Assembly (NCBI GenBank): GCA_036250195.1
Contig: JAVHZZ010000002.1
Coordinates: 271,620,407-271,684,406, forward strand
DNA length: 64,000 nucleotides
Source of the DNA: Mixophyes australis
Lineage: Eukaryota; Chordata; Amphibia; Anura; Limnodynastidae
Direction: 5' to 3'
In this document: in pieces, positions 51,202-62,108 of the stretch
Layout of the letters: the number at the start of each line of letters is the position of its first letter
How positions within the stretch are numbered: the first letter of the stretch is position 1
The notes under the pieces: model-generated
What the model was told of the DNA's origin: nothing
The model's input: only the letters and a program-made list of their open reading frames with translations
Databases searched by the model: none
Program-made: the position numbers and the translations under genes

Positions 51202-51715
51202 ATGTTTGTAACGGAGCTAGGGCTACATCCCTCCTTTTGGGTGATCCGTTCATATGACAGACAGGCTTTCTTACAGCGGAAGGCTAGCAGTCCTCTATGG
51301 GCTGTCACATATCTATTTCACAAGGAGGCAACAGAGATACAGCTGACACATAGAATTAACAAGTCTAAAACAGACCACATAGAGGTTGCTGGATCCATGT
51401 GGGGGCCAAAGCACAGAGACTGATATTTGCCCTATATCTTTAACAAGACAGGGCAATGGGACAAGATCTCCCTATATCCCCTTGTTTATAATACATTTAG
51501 TCAGTTCACCAATCACAAGGTATGCAATTTCATGCATCATTCAAGAACTTTAAAGATTTTGGGTTTAGACCCATCACAAAATGGCACCAATTCCTTTAGG
51601 ATTGGAGCGACAAGTCTGCAGCCTTGTCAGGATAATCTGTGGATATCATAAAGGCGTTAGTCAGCGGGGAGTCAGCAGCATAGAAGACATACATTAGGCC
51701 TAATGTTTGAGTAAC
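51202..51715 (+). pseudogene. DIRS-like tyrosine recombinase remnant
   Basis: 51202-51423 includes THRINKSKTDHIE, the region with the first catalytic Arg neighbourhood of DIRS-type recombinases. After a stop, 51427-51651 has LKILGLDPSQNGTNSFRIGA, matching the H/N-x-x-R box (here N-S-F-R), then a frameshift leads into IIKALVSGESAA, a stop and KTYIRPN, which holds the catalytic Tyr. The order R...HxxR...Y fits tyrosine recombinases of DIRS-like retrotransposons. Inactive: two stops, one shift. Confidence 0.7.
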
Positions 51716-52240
51716 GTGTGGGTTGTTTTATTCTGATTGTCTTTGCCTTGCTTCCTTATTTCTCTATTCACCTAAATAACTACTAATCCACCCCACCCCC
51801 CTTTCATCCTTCCTTCCCTCACCTGGTTACCCAAGGCTCCACCGCTCATTGCTTTTACGCAAGGGCATGAAGGGATTTTTCCCATTTTTTACCTGGATCA
51901 AGAGCCTCCAGGGTTTTATTCAGGTTTTTACCTTCGTTTGGAACCAGATGGCCGGGCACTTCAATAGGCTGTTCTGCTTTAATCCCACATCTAACTTGGA
52001 GATCAGCAATCCCATTAAAAAACTGTGCTAAGAATGGTGGGAAAGCTCAATAGCGCCATTTGGAAAGTCACTAGGGGGTTTTCATAGATCATCCTGCAAT
52101 AACCGCGGACAGAGAACAGCTTTACAGGAGAGATCGAGTGCACCTATCGGATGAGGGGCTAGATATTTTTATGGAGAAGATATTGTCGGAATTGAGGAGC
52201 CAGATTGATTTGGATGGTGGTGGGCTGCTTTGCCTGTAGG
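51716..52240 (+). pseudogene. DIRS-like downstream frame, degraded
   Basis: Near 52130-52237 a frame reads RVHLSDEGLDIFMEKILSEL. This resembles the end of the SGNH-hydrolase-like segment found after the recombinase in vertebrate DIRS-like elements. The rest is unreadable. Confidence 0.45.
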
Positions 52241-52737
52241 GCAGCAGCGTGATAGGAAGGCACTGCGATCAGCGGCTGATACATACGGCACTATCGTGTT
52301 TGGCCGCAGTTCTCTGTCCCCTTCAAATCAACGGGCTTGGCCCTTCATTGGGGAGGGTCCTTGTCCGGCTCAGTGAGGGAGGCATGTAAGTTGTCTTTAT
52401 TTTTACATAAGATAGTTAAGTATGTAAAAGGTCTTGTGAAGGGGAAGAAGGGCATACACAGTGAACTATTTTTGAGTATTAATCTCATATCGCTAATAAC
52501 GTGCGACCGCTAGATGCGATCGCTACTCTGTCTGTATTAATGCTTCTGAAATAAATTTTAATATGAGATCAAACTCTTCACCTTTTACAGGACCTGAACA
52601 ATAAATATCTTTACTATAATATTATCTATGTATAAATAATCTCTAATACATTTTACTAATAAATAAATATGAATTGGAGCCTTAATAAATTTGTACTATT
52701 TATTAGTGTAAGTGCGAATGTAAATGTGTGTGTGTTA
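52241..52737. other. Unassigned AT-rich flank
   Basis: GGCATACACAGTGAAC and GCGATCGC motifs but nothing I can assign. Could contain the 3' end of the DIRS-like element. Confidence 0.35.
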
Positions 52738-53249
52738 TGTCGAAGCAATAATTAACAAAAACCCTATATTACAAATTAGTTCAATAGAATGAACCAATGA
52801 ACTTGAGTTTTGTTTTTTGTGTCTTTAAGAGAACGTGTTGCTCAATACAGAATTGCATAACAAGAGACCTGCTTCTAGTAATATTCCATTGTTGCACAAT
52901 TCATGAGCAAAACAGATTAGATCATGGTCATATGATTTGTATTGAGCAACTATCTCCGGATATGTCCATATGCTGACCATCCAATAGAACATGTTATTTT
53001 AATGATATAGTGCCCGCAGTGATGTAAGCTGGGAAGGTGTGTTTTAAAGTAAGAAGGAGTTTCATTATCCTATAAAAGAATACGTTGAACAGATATAGGG
53101 TGTCAATTGGCATTTTTGAGACCCTGCTTCGTCCAGTATGGATGTATCTATGTATTATATCTTTTTAATAAATTATAGAAATATTATATTTTGGAAACCT
53201 GCTCATCACATTTATTATTTAAAGAGACGGAAAGAAAATAACTTATACA
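52738..53249 (+). repeat. ERV 5' LTR
   Basis: Starts TGTCGAAGC and ends ACTTATACA. Holds CCAATAGAAC-like and CCAATGAAC motifs, TATAAAAG at 53071-53078 and AATAAA at 53167-53172, in the U3-R-U5 order expected. Confidence 0.9.
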
Positions 53250-56200
53250 GTCCTATCATTATCACATACCACATCTTCCTCTCTTTCATGATTGATTCGA
53301 CAAGGGGGACGATTTGATGACCTACACTCCTCTGCACTGGTGAGTATCAGATGTAAATATATCTATATATATCTGTGCTCCGAAGTGTATCGAGGTACCG
53401 AAGCAGTCACTGAAGAAAAGGTGGGGGGTGGATGCTGATATGTAAAGTAACCTAGGATCTCATTGCTAAATGTGTAGTAGTTAATTAAATGTGTTTCTGC
53501 AGAAACTTAGGAACTTAAGAAAATATTGTTGTTTTGAATGTCGCTAAAATGTGCTTTTTTCCAGTGTGGACTGGCCACCCATAACTGGCAAAAGACATTT
53601 TAGTGTTTTAGTGTTATAACACTGTTTATACATGTTTGCAAAGTTAAGAGATGTGACTTGCAAAGTTAATATGTTAAATGAAATGCTTTTGCAGTATAGG
53701 CTGATGATCTATATTTGGCAGAAAGCATTGTGATGTTTTGTGATCTACTGTAGACTTATTTGAGGAAAAAAATAAGTTATAATATATGAGTAGAAATGTC
53801 GGTTTCTCATGATGGACGCATCCCTTAAATAAACAGAAAACTCTCAGTCGGGACGGAGTTTGTTGTTTTTAAGGAGAGAAAGGGCGTGGTGATCCCAGGG
53901 CAAATAAGTAAGAGTGCCTATAGAGTTTTAATCCTGATTGCATGAAAACTCTAAGAAATGGGATGCCAGGAAACGAAATAAATAAATAAAACATTTTTTA
54001 TAAAATGTGAACCTAGACGTAACGAGAGATTAAATTCTCTTATAACAGTAAAGGGAAAAAAATAAGACGTTAAAAATGTTATTCAATTATTAGTTGTCAA
54101 TAAGTGACATGAGCAGTAAATACATAAATTTTAAAAGAAAAACAGAAATAAATTAATATAATTTACAGCCAGCGTAGCATATACTGAATGGGTTTGAGTT
54201 TTTTTTTAAAGTGAATTGTTTGTTTTATACATCTGTTTCGTACTTCAGTTATCCATGCTGATATTCAGCTCTATTGTGGTAAATGCTGGACATTTACAGA
54301 AATGAAATAAGTTTGTTTTGTGAAGACAATAGGCTAAAGATAGTCTGATTTTTTTTAGTGCCTGTTAAGACTTGTGTAATACTTAAATGTGATTTTAAAG
54401 CATAGATAAATGTTCCGTTGCAAGTGTTAAAGTCTTTTAAGCTTATCTTGTAAGCGTGCATACCAGAGTTTGTTTTTTTTGTGTGTGTGTGATTTCAGTG
54501 AAAAATCTGGTTTTAATAAGCGTAGTCCGTTATGAGAAAATGATGTGTTTAATTTTCAAAACGGCACGGAGATATATATTGTCAGAAAATATGTTGATTT
54601 TATGAATCTGGAAGATGTACAGATTAAATTTAATGTTTACATAAATTGTTATGGAGGTATTAAGCAAATAAATAGTATTTGTCAGTTTTATAGCGAGCAA
54701 CAGCAAAAGACAGGGTCACACCCATATTGGAAGGGACTTTGTTGATTGGATCGGCAGAAAGGCAGATGAATATTTAAATAAGGTCTTTAATGTGTGTTAA
54801 ATAGTGAAATAGTGATTTTGCAGATGAAATGTATGTTAAAATATTTTCAGAGCGATTGCATAATATTTTTGGCAGGTAGTGTGAACACAATGTTTGTGTT
54901 TAAACTTTGAGAACTCTGTGCTATTTAATAAGTAAAATAATTGTTATTTGAAATACGACAAACAAAATCTGTGTTATGTTAACTTTATCAGAAAATAGTT
55001 GCATTGAAAATGATAGTGGTTTGAAAATGGCATCTGTGTAGGGATTTATATAGGGAGATTGAGAAATAATAACTGTGTCAGTGATCCTTTTGTGTTTTTT
55101 GAGGTTTCGCCATTTTGGAAAAATGTCTCTCCTCCCATCTCCCACATCTGATGGAATGGGGCGGATTTTTAATTTGTCTTGCCAAGAGGAGGAGTTCAGT
55201 ATATGGAAAATTTTCTGTGGTCTGAGCTTTGTAACATCGAACAGACAAAGGACTGGACCCCACCCTGCATACCAATGCAGATCTCAGTCATAGATTGCGC
55301 AGCGATGATTTTTAATGCTAATAAGAAGTATTCAGAATAGTTTTTGCTGTTGACAACAGGGGGTTTAATATTTATAAAGTTTTATAGAAAGTTCTAATTA
55401 TTTGTTATAATGTGTGCAGAATAATTTGCAATCTTTTGTACCCACAGGAGACAAGAAAACCGGAATATGTGAATGATTTTCTGCAGTGAAGAAACTAAAT
55501 AATTATTGTGTTTTCTTTCAGAAGTATCCAAAAATTCATTTATCTATTAAAAAAAGATTAAATTGTTGGACACCTGGCCAGAGATATTTAGATTTTCTAA
55601 AGGGTGGTCCTGATATTTGAATACTCTCTACCTCAGAGTAATGAAAAGGGAAAAAAATAAAAATAAAAGCAGTACATTTATTTCTTGATATGTCACAATT
55701 CTGTAGCCAGTGAATATTAGGATTTTCAGCCACAGCTATATGCTGGATGAAGTTGAAAAACATTATCTAGCATACACTCCTTAATAGATTGAGGCAGTTG
55801 AAGAGATTAAAAGACTCTACCCCGGCATCAAGCATCTAAAATTATAAGAAATGTTTTCTTTTGTACTGAAGATAACACTGTTTTAGGATATTTAAAAGAT
55901 AATTAGTATACCATTAGATAGATAGCAAAAGCATTAACTTCATGTTTAAGGTTTATAGCCATTATTATTGTGGAACAGATACAGGATATTGTGTTGCAGC
56001 GTGAGTTACATTTGTTTGTCCCTCGTGTTGTCACATAACTCCTGAATAATGTACAGACTAGACATGTGTCTGTAGCAAGGTTTATACAATGGGAAATTAA
56101 AATTAAACTAAATTGCATTAGTTCTTCTAACATTACAATATGCAAATGTCAGAATTTCAATTTTGCTACATCATTGCCTTAGAAACCTTACATGACAAGG

Positions 56201-57269
56201 AAGACAATGAGCATTATTGAATTAAGTAAATGTGTAAGTTTTTTTCTGCATTACCAGACATTTCTGAGACTACATTGGAGAATTTAGATTAACGTTTCTT
56301 TACTGATGAAAATGTGTTATAGATAAATGCATGATAGGTCACTAGTTATAGTGACAGGATGTGCAATCACTATACATAATGAGATAACAGCACTCATCAG
56401 AGCATGTCAACTAGGTAAAGGAAAACGAGTAAACAATTACACAGAGTTACGCGTAGTAAGTGAATACCGTAGTTTATGATTTTGGAATTATTTGAAAATA
56501 TAGCGGTTACCTAACATCAACAGGAACACCTATATAACATGCACAAACAGTCAAGCAACTGAAAGAGGCTATACAGTTGCCAAAAGAGGTTGAAGCCATT
56601 AAGTGCCAGGCACATACCAAACAGACAGATAAAGTCTTACTAGAATATAAAAAATAAAGTGGAAGTTACTTAATCAATTTATAGGGTATAGCAAGGGTTT
56701 GAAAGGGGATGGGTTATCCTGAAAGGAATACACAGAGATCTCCCAGTACATTGCTATAGCCAGCAACAGATCTGCAAGAAAACATACTAGCAGACTCAGC
56801 AGCTCGAGAAGCAGCTTTTAGAAAAAAGGCAGCCACATACCCAATTGATGATTTTTAATGATATCACATTTGAGAACTTACGACAATGTCAGTAAAAGGC
56901 TATATTGAATGAAATGAATACATGGAAATTGAAACAATGGTATTGAAACAAAAGATGAAATTTGGGTAGATATAGAAAATAAACCAGTAGCATTAAAAAT
57001 GTTGTTATGCTTTACAGAAAGTGTTCATGGGTTAGTTAGTACACATGGGAGCAGATAACAAGACTAAAATTGTTATATCTTGTTGGAATGCCCAGACATA
57101 CTACATATGCTAAGTTTAAATGTGAAATGTGATAATTTGTCTTAAGAACAATGAAGAAAAGATAATGCCTACTAAGGTCACTAAGACAGTTGTCTAATAT
57201 AACCTTTTCAGAGGCTACAAATTTGTGTATTGATTTTATTTAACTAAGAGAGAAAAAAGAGTGAAGAGG
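53250..57269 (+). pseudogene. ERV gag-pol region, unreadable
   Basis: By position this is leader, gag, protease and RT. No frame longer than about 75 codons shows a retroviral motif. The sequence is A-rich and stop-dense in all plus frames. A TG repeat occurs at 54478-54490. The leader has GACAAGGGGGACGATTTG near 53300, of unknown role; no convincing primer-binding site follows the LTR. Confidence 0.5.
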
Positions 57270-58071
57270 GTTACAGTATGTGTTAGTTGGTATTGATAAG
57301 TGTTGGTGGGATGAGGCCTGGTTAATTGCCGCAGACATAGTGCAACTTATTGCTAAGAAGATTTTGCCAGAATTTGTATGTAAATGTAGTTCACCCAGAG
57401 AGTGGACTAATTTCAGAGAAAAAGTGTTTCAAAGAATGTGTAATATGATAGGAATATATTCAAACTTTATACACTATATCATTCTCAAGCTTCAGAGAAA
57501 GTTGAAATAATAAATGGAGTAATTAAACAATAATTAAGCTTACTAAAGAAACAGGAATGGCACTTCTCTAGTTTATCGTGGTATTAGAATCACTTCTAAA
57601 CCTCTTCTCAATCTCTCTCCATATGAACTGTTATTGGAATTCAGCCAAGATACATTATTAATCCACAAATTTCAAGCTGCATCATGATCTAACTGTGCAA
57701 TATGTCATACAGTTGTCTGAACAGTTGTGTTGCAGAAGCTTCAGAAGGTCCAGAAGAACACTTGAACAAAGACATTCAACCAGAAGCTGCACACAGAAGA
57801 GACAACTTAGAGTAAGAACTTATGGTAAGAAATCTCTTACACTCTGGTTCCCTTACAGATTGATGGGATGGTCCTACTAAAGACAAGTTTTATAACAACT
57901 GATACTGCCATAAAAGTTGCAGAGAAAGACATTTGGATCCATAGTTCCCATTGCAAACAGATAAAAGACCCAAGCTTAAAGGAACAAAAGGACTCAGAAT
58001 TGAATACAGATAAAGAGACTGAGTTATGTTTAAAAGAATTCTTCACTCAAAATGGAAGTGATTATGTATAA
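57270..58071 (+). pseudogene. pol: ERV integrase, decayed
   Basis: The frame at 57280-57510 starts LVGIDKCWWDEAW, matching the strand with the first catalytic Asp in gamma-type integrases. The third-acid helix region follows in another frame, then LLNLSPYELLLEF. 57695-57880 opens with QYVIQLSEQL, and 57868-58071 has DTAIKVAEKDIWIHSSHCK, the C-terminal domain typical of gamma/epsilon retroviruses. At least four breaks; no active enzyme. Confidence 0.82.
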
Positions 58072-59968
58072 TCAGCTACAAGTTTATCGACTTAAGACGT
58101 AAAGAAAATTCAACCTTGCTGCCTTTCTTATAGGAACAACGATATGTGAAGCGTCAACATGTTATTTATAAATTTTGGAAAGGAATTGAGGAGAAGTTGG
58201 TAAGGTGATAGCCCATCTGAAATATTAGATGAGGTTGATTATAATAAGACCATTTCTGCTTCTTTTCTAAACAGAAAAACAAGAGAATTCAGAAATTGTA
58301 AAGGATTACCACCAATTCCAAAATGTATTTGTGAGTATTGTGGTACTCTACCAAAAGAAAGGTGGTTAGTATTGTGATCTAATAATAATGATTATTGTTA
58401 AAGAGAATATCCAATTGACTGATAGTATGTTATGTTAAATGAAATATGAGGAGTTATAAATTGTTGGGCGTGTACTAAAACTCCTTTATTGAGTAAAAAT
58501 ATGCCAATGTTACCATTTCCAGGACCTTATGAAGAATGACACACATTAGTCCTGATATAATATGTCAAGAACAAAAAGTGAGATTTTAGTGATTATGGTC
58601 GAATTGTTGAAAATATATATATATATAACTTGACTAAATCGCCGGTTATAGATTTAGCACCACATATAACCGAATATTTTTTTTTTTATGTTTAATAAAG
58701 CAATAAATGAGGTTAAAAGGATAACACCTCAGATAAAGGACAGCATCAGGTATATACATTGCTGCCGTAAGACAATAAGTAGTTAGATTTGTAAGAATTT
58801 GCATGAATAAGTATAACACAGTGGTTATAGTGCCCAAACCATATGGGCCGGAGTGTAAAGAACCGTGTACGTTTGCTGTAGACAGAGATTTAGAAATTAC
58901 ATAAAATAAGAAAGCTAAATTAAAGATAGAGCTTCAAACCGGATGTAACTACTTTTGAAAGGTATGCCACCGAAGCACTAAAGAGTAAAATATGTACACA
59001 ATGCACTTTGTATTAGTATAATTAACTTTTTAAGCTTACACTACCAGAACCAGACTTAGGCGAAGAGAAAACGATACTAGATAAGAAATGCCACATGGGT
59101 ATGATAATCTCAACTGTGGTGTTAGAATATTGTGGTTCATTTCTTTTACCAGGAAACATTTATTATATAAACATATATTGAAAATATGCAATTAAATGAT
59201 TATTAATTATGAATTATGTTGTTTAAGAAAAGTGGTTCCTCAGTTTTATACAGTGTTGAACGATGAGTTGGAAGAGATATTAATAAAAATATGTTCTACT
59301 CCTTAATGAGTCAATAAGACATAAAGTGTTTATAAATATTGATAATATATTACTTATGGAAGTTATGAAATTATGGATTTATGAAATTAAATTTTTTCCA
59401 GGAGTTAATTGATAATGAGACTGAAATTTATCATGATAACTTTCATAATGTTGGACTTGAATTACAGGTATTTAAATATAAACTTTTACAACATTGAGTA
59501 GTTTTGGACTATTTTACAGCTCAAACAGGAGGATAAAGTTTAATCCTTGAGACTGAACTTGGAGTCCATTGTTTATTACCTAATCAACGACATTTCTGAT
59601 CCACAAGCTATAATTACACGTTATATAACCAACGCCTATAATATGAAGAAGGATTTTGATGACAAAATTATTATAAAGACTTTTTAAATGATTCATTATG
59701 GACATGGTTATAGCCAAGCATATGGTTCTGTGGACTTGGAAAGTGGCTATCAAACCAAATGTATATTTACATGAAATTTATTGTACTAATAATTGTGACA
59801 ATATTGTTCCTGAATACTTGTTTAAAGTATAGATTGTATTGTATACAAATATTTGTGAAAGTCAAACCAATCCGAGAACAATCATTGCTGGCAGAAATAT
59901 ATACTCCTATTCAATTAAGTATAGTCACATAAAAAAGTACCTTTTATGTGTATACAAAGGGTGGAAAC
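58072..59968 (+). pseudogene. ERV env region, unreadable
   Basis: Envelope would be expected here. Only short frames remain and I recognise no surface or transmembrane subunit feature. A purine-rich ACAAAGGGTGGAAAC abuts the 3' LTR and is the likely polypurine tract. Confidence 0.45.
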
Positions 59969-60490
59969 TGTCAAAGCAATAATTAACAAAAACCCTATAT
60001 TACCAATTAGTTCAATAGAATGAACCAATGAACTTGAGTTTTGTTTTTTTGTGTCTTTAAGAGAACGTGTTGCTCAATACAGAATTGCATAACAGGAGAC
60101 CTGCTTCTAGTAATATTCCATTGTTGCTCAATTCATGAGCAAAACAGATTAGATCATGGTCATATGATTTGTATTGAGCAACTATCTCCGGATATGTCCA
60201 TATGCTGACCATCCAATAGAACATGTTATTTTAATGATAAAGTGCCAGCAGTGATGTAAGCTGGGAAGGTGTGTTTTAAAGTAAGAAGGAGTTTCATTAT
60301 CCTATAAAAGAATACGTTGAACAGATATAGGGTGTCAATTGGAATTTTTGAGACCCTGGATGTACTGCTTCATCCAGTATGGCTGTATCTATGTATTATT
60401 TTTTTTTTATAAATTATAGAAATATTATATTTTGGAAACCTGCTCATCTCATTTATTATTTAAAGAGACGTAAAGAAAATAACTTATACA
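59969..60490 (+). repeat. ERV 3' LTR
   Basis: TGTCAAAGC to ACTTATACA, aligned with the 5' LTR throughout, with an extra GATGTACT near 60360. TATAAAAG is at 60303-60310. The AATAAA of the 5' LTR has become TTATAAA here within a lengthened T run. Confidence 0.9.
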
Positions 60491-60669
60491 AGCATTAATC
60501 TGTGCGATTGCGTCACTACTCGTGGCATACTAATCGCAATTGCATGATAAAACAATATTAACCAATTTAGCTTACTTAACCCAATTATTTGAATTCCACA
60601 CATGGGACACGCACTACGTGACCGGTGCTGTCCCATGTGTGAAGAAACTGATCAGCACGCAAATGGAAC
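60491..60669. other. Spacer
   Basis: No gene or repeat recognised. ACACATGGGACA and TGTCCCATGTGTG at 60597-60645 form a short inverted repeat. Confidence 0.4.
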
Positions 60670-60674
60670 CAGGT

Positions 60675-60976
60675 CAGGGGCGCACGCACGGGGAGTTTCT
60701 GGGTCTCCAGAAACCCCTCTGCTATGCTAAAAAAGTGCCCTACATAGGGGCAATGTATTATATAGCAGCCGCGGCGCTGTCAAATAAGCGTCCGCGGCGG
60801 TGCTGTATGGTATACAGCACCGCCGTGGACTCTTCTTTGACAGCGCCGCGGATGCTGTATAGTACAGTGCTGCCGAAACGGAGCTGCTGCGCATGCGCGG
60901 GTGCATGCGTGGCAGCTCTCTAGCTTTTTTTTGGGTGTAGGGGAAACCCCCCTTAAAAATCCTCTGTGCGCCCCTG
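60675..60976. mobile_element. hAT-like MITE with nested palindromes, 302 bp
   Basis: Ends CAGGGGCGCAC and GTGCGCCCCTG are inverted and flanked by CAGGT at 60670-60674 and 60977-60981, a 5-bp duplication. The centre contains GCGGCGGTGCTGTA/TACAGCACCGCCGT and, outside it, CCGCGGCGCTGTCAAA/TTTGACAGCGCCGCGG: two nested hairpins. GC-rich against an AT-rich background. Confidence 0.85.
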
Positions 60977-61002
60977 CAGGTAAATGGCTAAGTGGGGAGT
61001 GG

Positions 61003-61650
61003 GAGGGTAGTATGTAGTAGTGTGTATATATTAATATAGTGTGTGTGTCTATATTAATATAGTGTGTGTGTATGTGTATTAATATAATGTGTGTGTCAGT
61101 ATACTAAAGTAATGTAGTGTGTGTGTGAGTGGTCCAGTAAATGAATGTAGTGTGTGTGTGGGGGCGGCTAGTAAATGAATGTAGTGTGTGTGAGGGGCCC
61201 AGTAAATGAATGTAGTTTGTGTGTGTGTGGGGGGGGGGGGCTAATAAATGAATGTGGTGTGTGTGAGGGGGCAGTAAATGAAAGTAGTATGTGAGAGGGG
61301 GGCAGTAAATGAATGTAGTGTTTGTTTGTGGGGGCTAGGAAATGAATGTAGTGTGTGTGAGGGGGCAGTAAATGAATGTAGCGTGTGAGAGGGGGCCAGT
61401 AAATGAATGTAGTGTGTGTGAGGGGGGCAGTAAATGAATGTAGTGTGTTTGCGGGGGCCAGTAAATGAATGTAGTGTGTGGGGGGCAGTAAATGGATGTT
61501 ATGTGTGTGAGGGGGCCACTAAATTAATGTAGTTTGTGTGTGGGGGCCAGTAAATGAATGTAGTGTGTGTGAGGGGGCCAGTAATTGAATGTAGTGTGTG
61601 TGAGGGGGCCAGTATATGATTGTAGTGTGTGTGTGAGGGGGGGGGGGTCT
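61003..61650. repeat. Minisatellite, ~30-32-bp unit
   Basis: About 20 variants of AGTAAATGAATGTAGTGTGT followed by GTGAGGGGGCC, with variable G runs and GT numbers. The left part (61020-61110) is a TATTAATATAGTGTGTGTG variant. Confidence 0.93.
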
Positions 61651-62108
61651 TAATATAATGTGAGAGGTATGCTATTAATTTAATTGTGGAGTGCAGGTGG
61701 GGGCCAATTATTGGGTGCTATTTTATTTGTGGGGTGATTGTGGGGCAATTTAATTTAATAGTGGTGCCTATGAATTTAAGATGGGGTAATTGTAACTTTA
61801 ATTTAATGCTGGGGTGGTTTGGGAACCATTATTTGATTGTGGAGTTATTTTGGGAAAATGAGGTCTACTAATTAAATGTGATTATGAATTATTTAATGCT
61901 TGGAAATGTGGGAAATGGTTATATTTATTTAAATGCAAATGCTATTTAAATTTTTGGGGCTGTTTGGAGGGTGGGAAATTGTCTGACTGGAAGGACAGTT
62001 GGGAGGTATGTCTTGCTTCACTCTGTACTACTCGTGAAGGCAGAGCTGCCTGCACCTAACAGTAGTGCAGACAGTATTGCCTGTATATTTGTCTAAAATG
62101 ATAACCAT
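61651..62108. other. GT-rich unique stretch
   Basis: T- and G-rich DNA with repeated TTTAATTTAAT and TGGGG motifs. No gene. Confidence 0.4.

Larger units (their letters stand above)
52738..60490 (+). mobile_element. Endogenous retrovirus, class-I-like, defective
   Basis: Two LTRs of 512 and 522 bp in direct orientation bound a 6.7-kb A/T-rich interior. The only part I can name is an integrase of the gamma/epsilon-retrovirus type (about 57270-58071). Gag, protease, RT and env are not readable because of many stops and shifts. LTRs differ at only about 13 positions plus one 8-bp indel. No target duplication is evident (TGTTA at left, AGCAT at right). Confidence 0.83.

Noticed and set aside
54545..55293. 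Short frames in the retroviral interior as gag
   Set aside because: No capsid or zinc-knuckle motif; stop density is high in all frames.
60540..60923. 127-codon plus frame across the palindromic MITE
   Set aside because: It spans the MITE boundary and its hairpins, with no domain.
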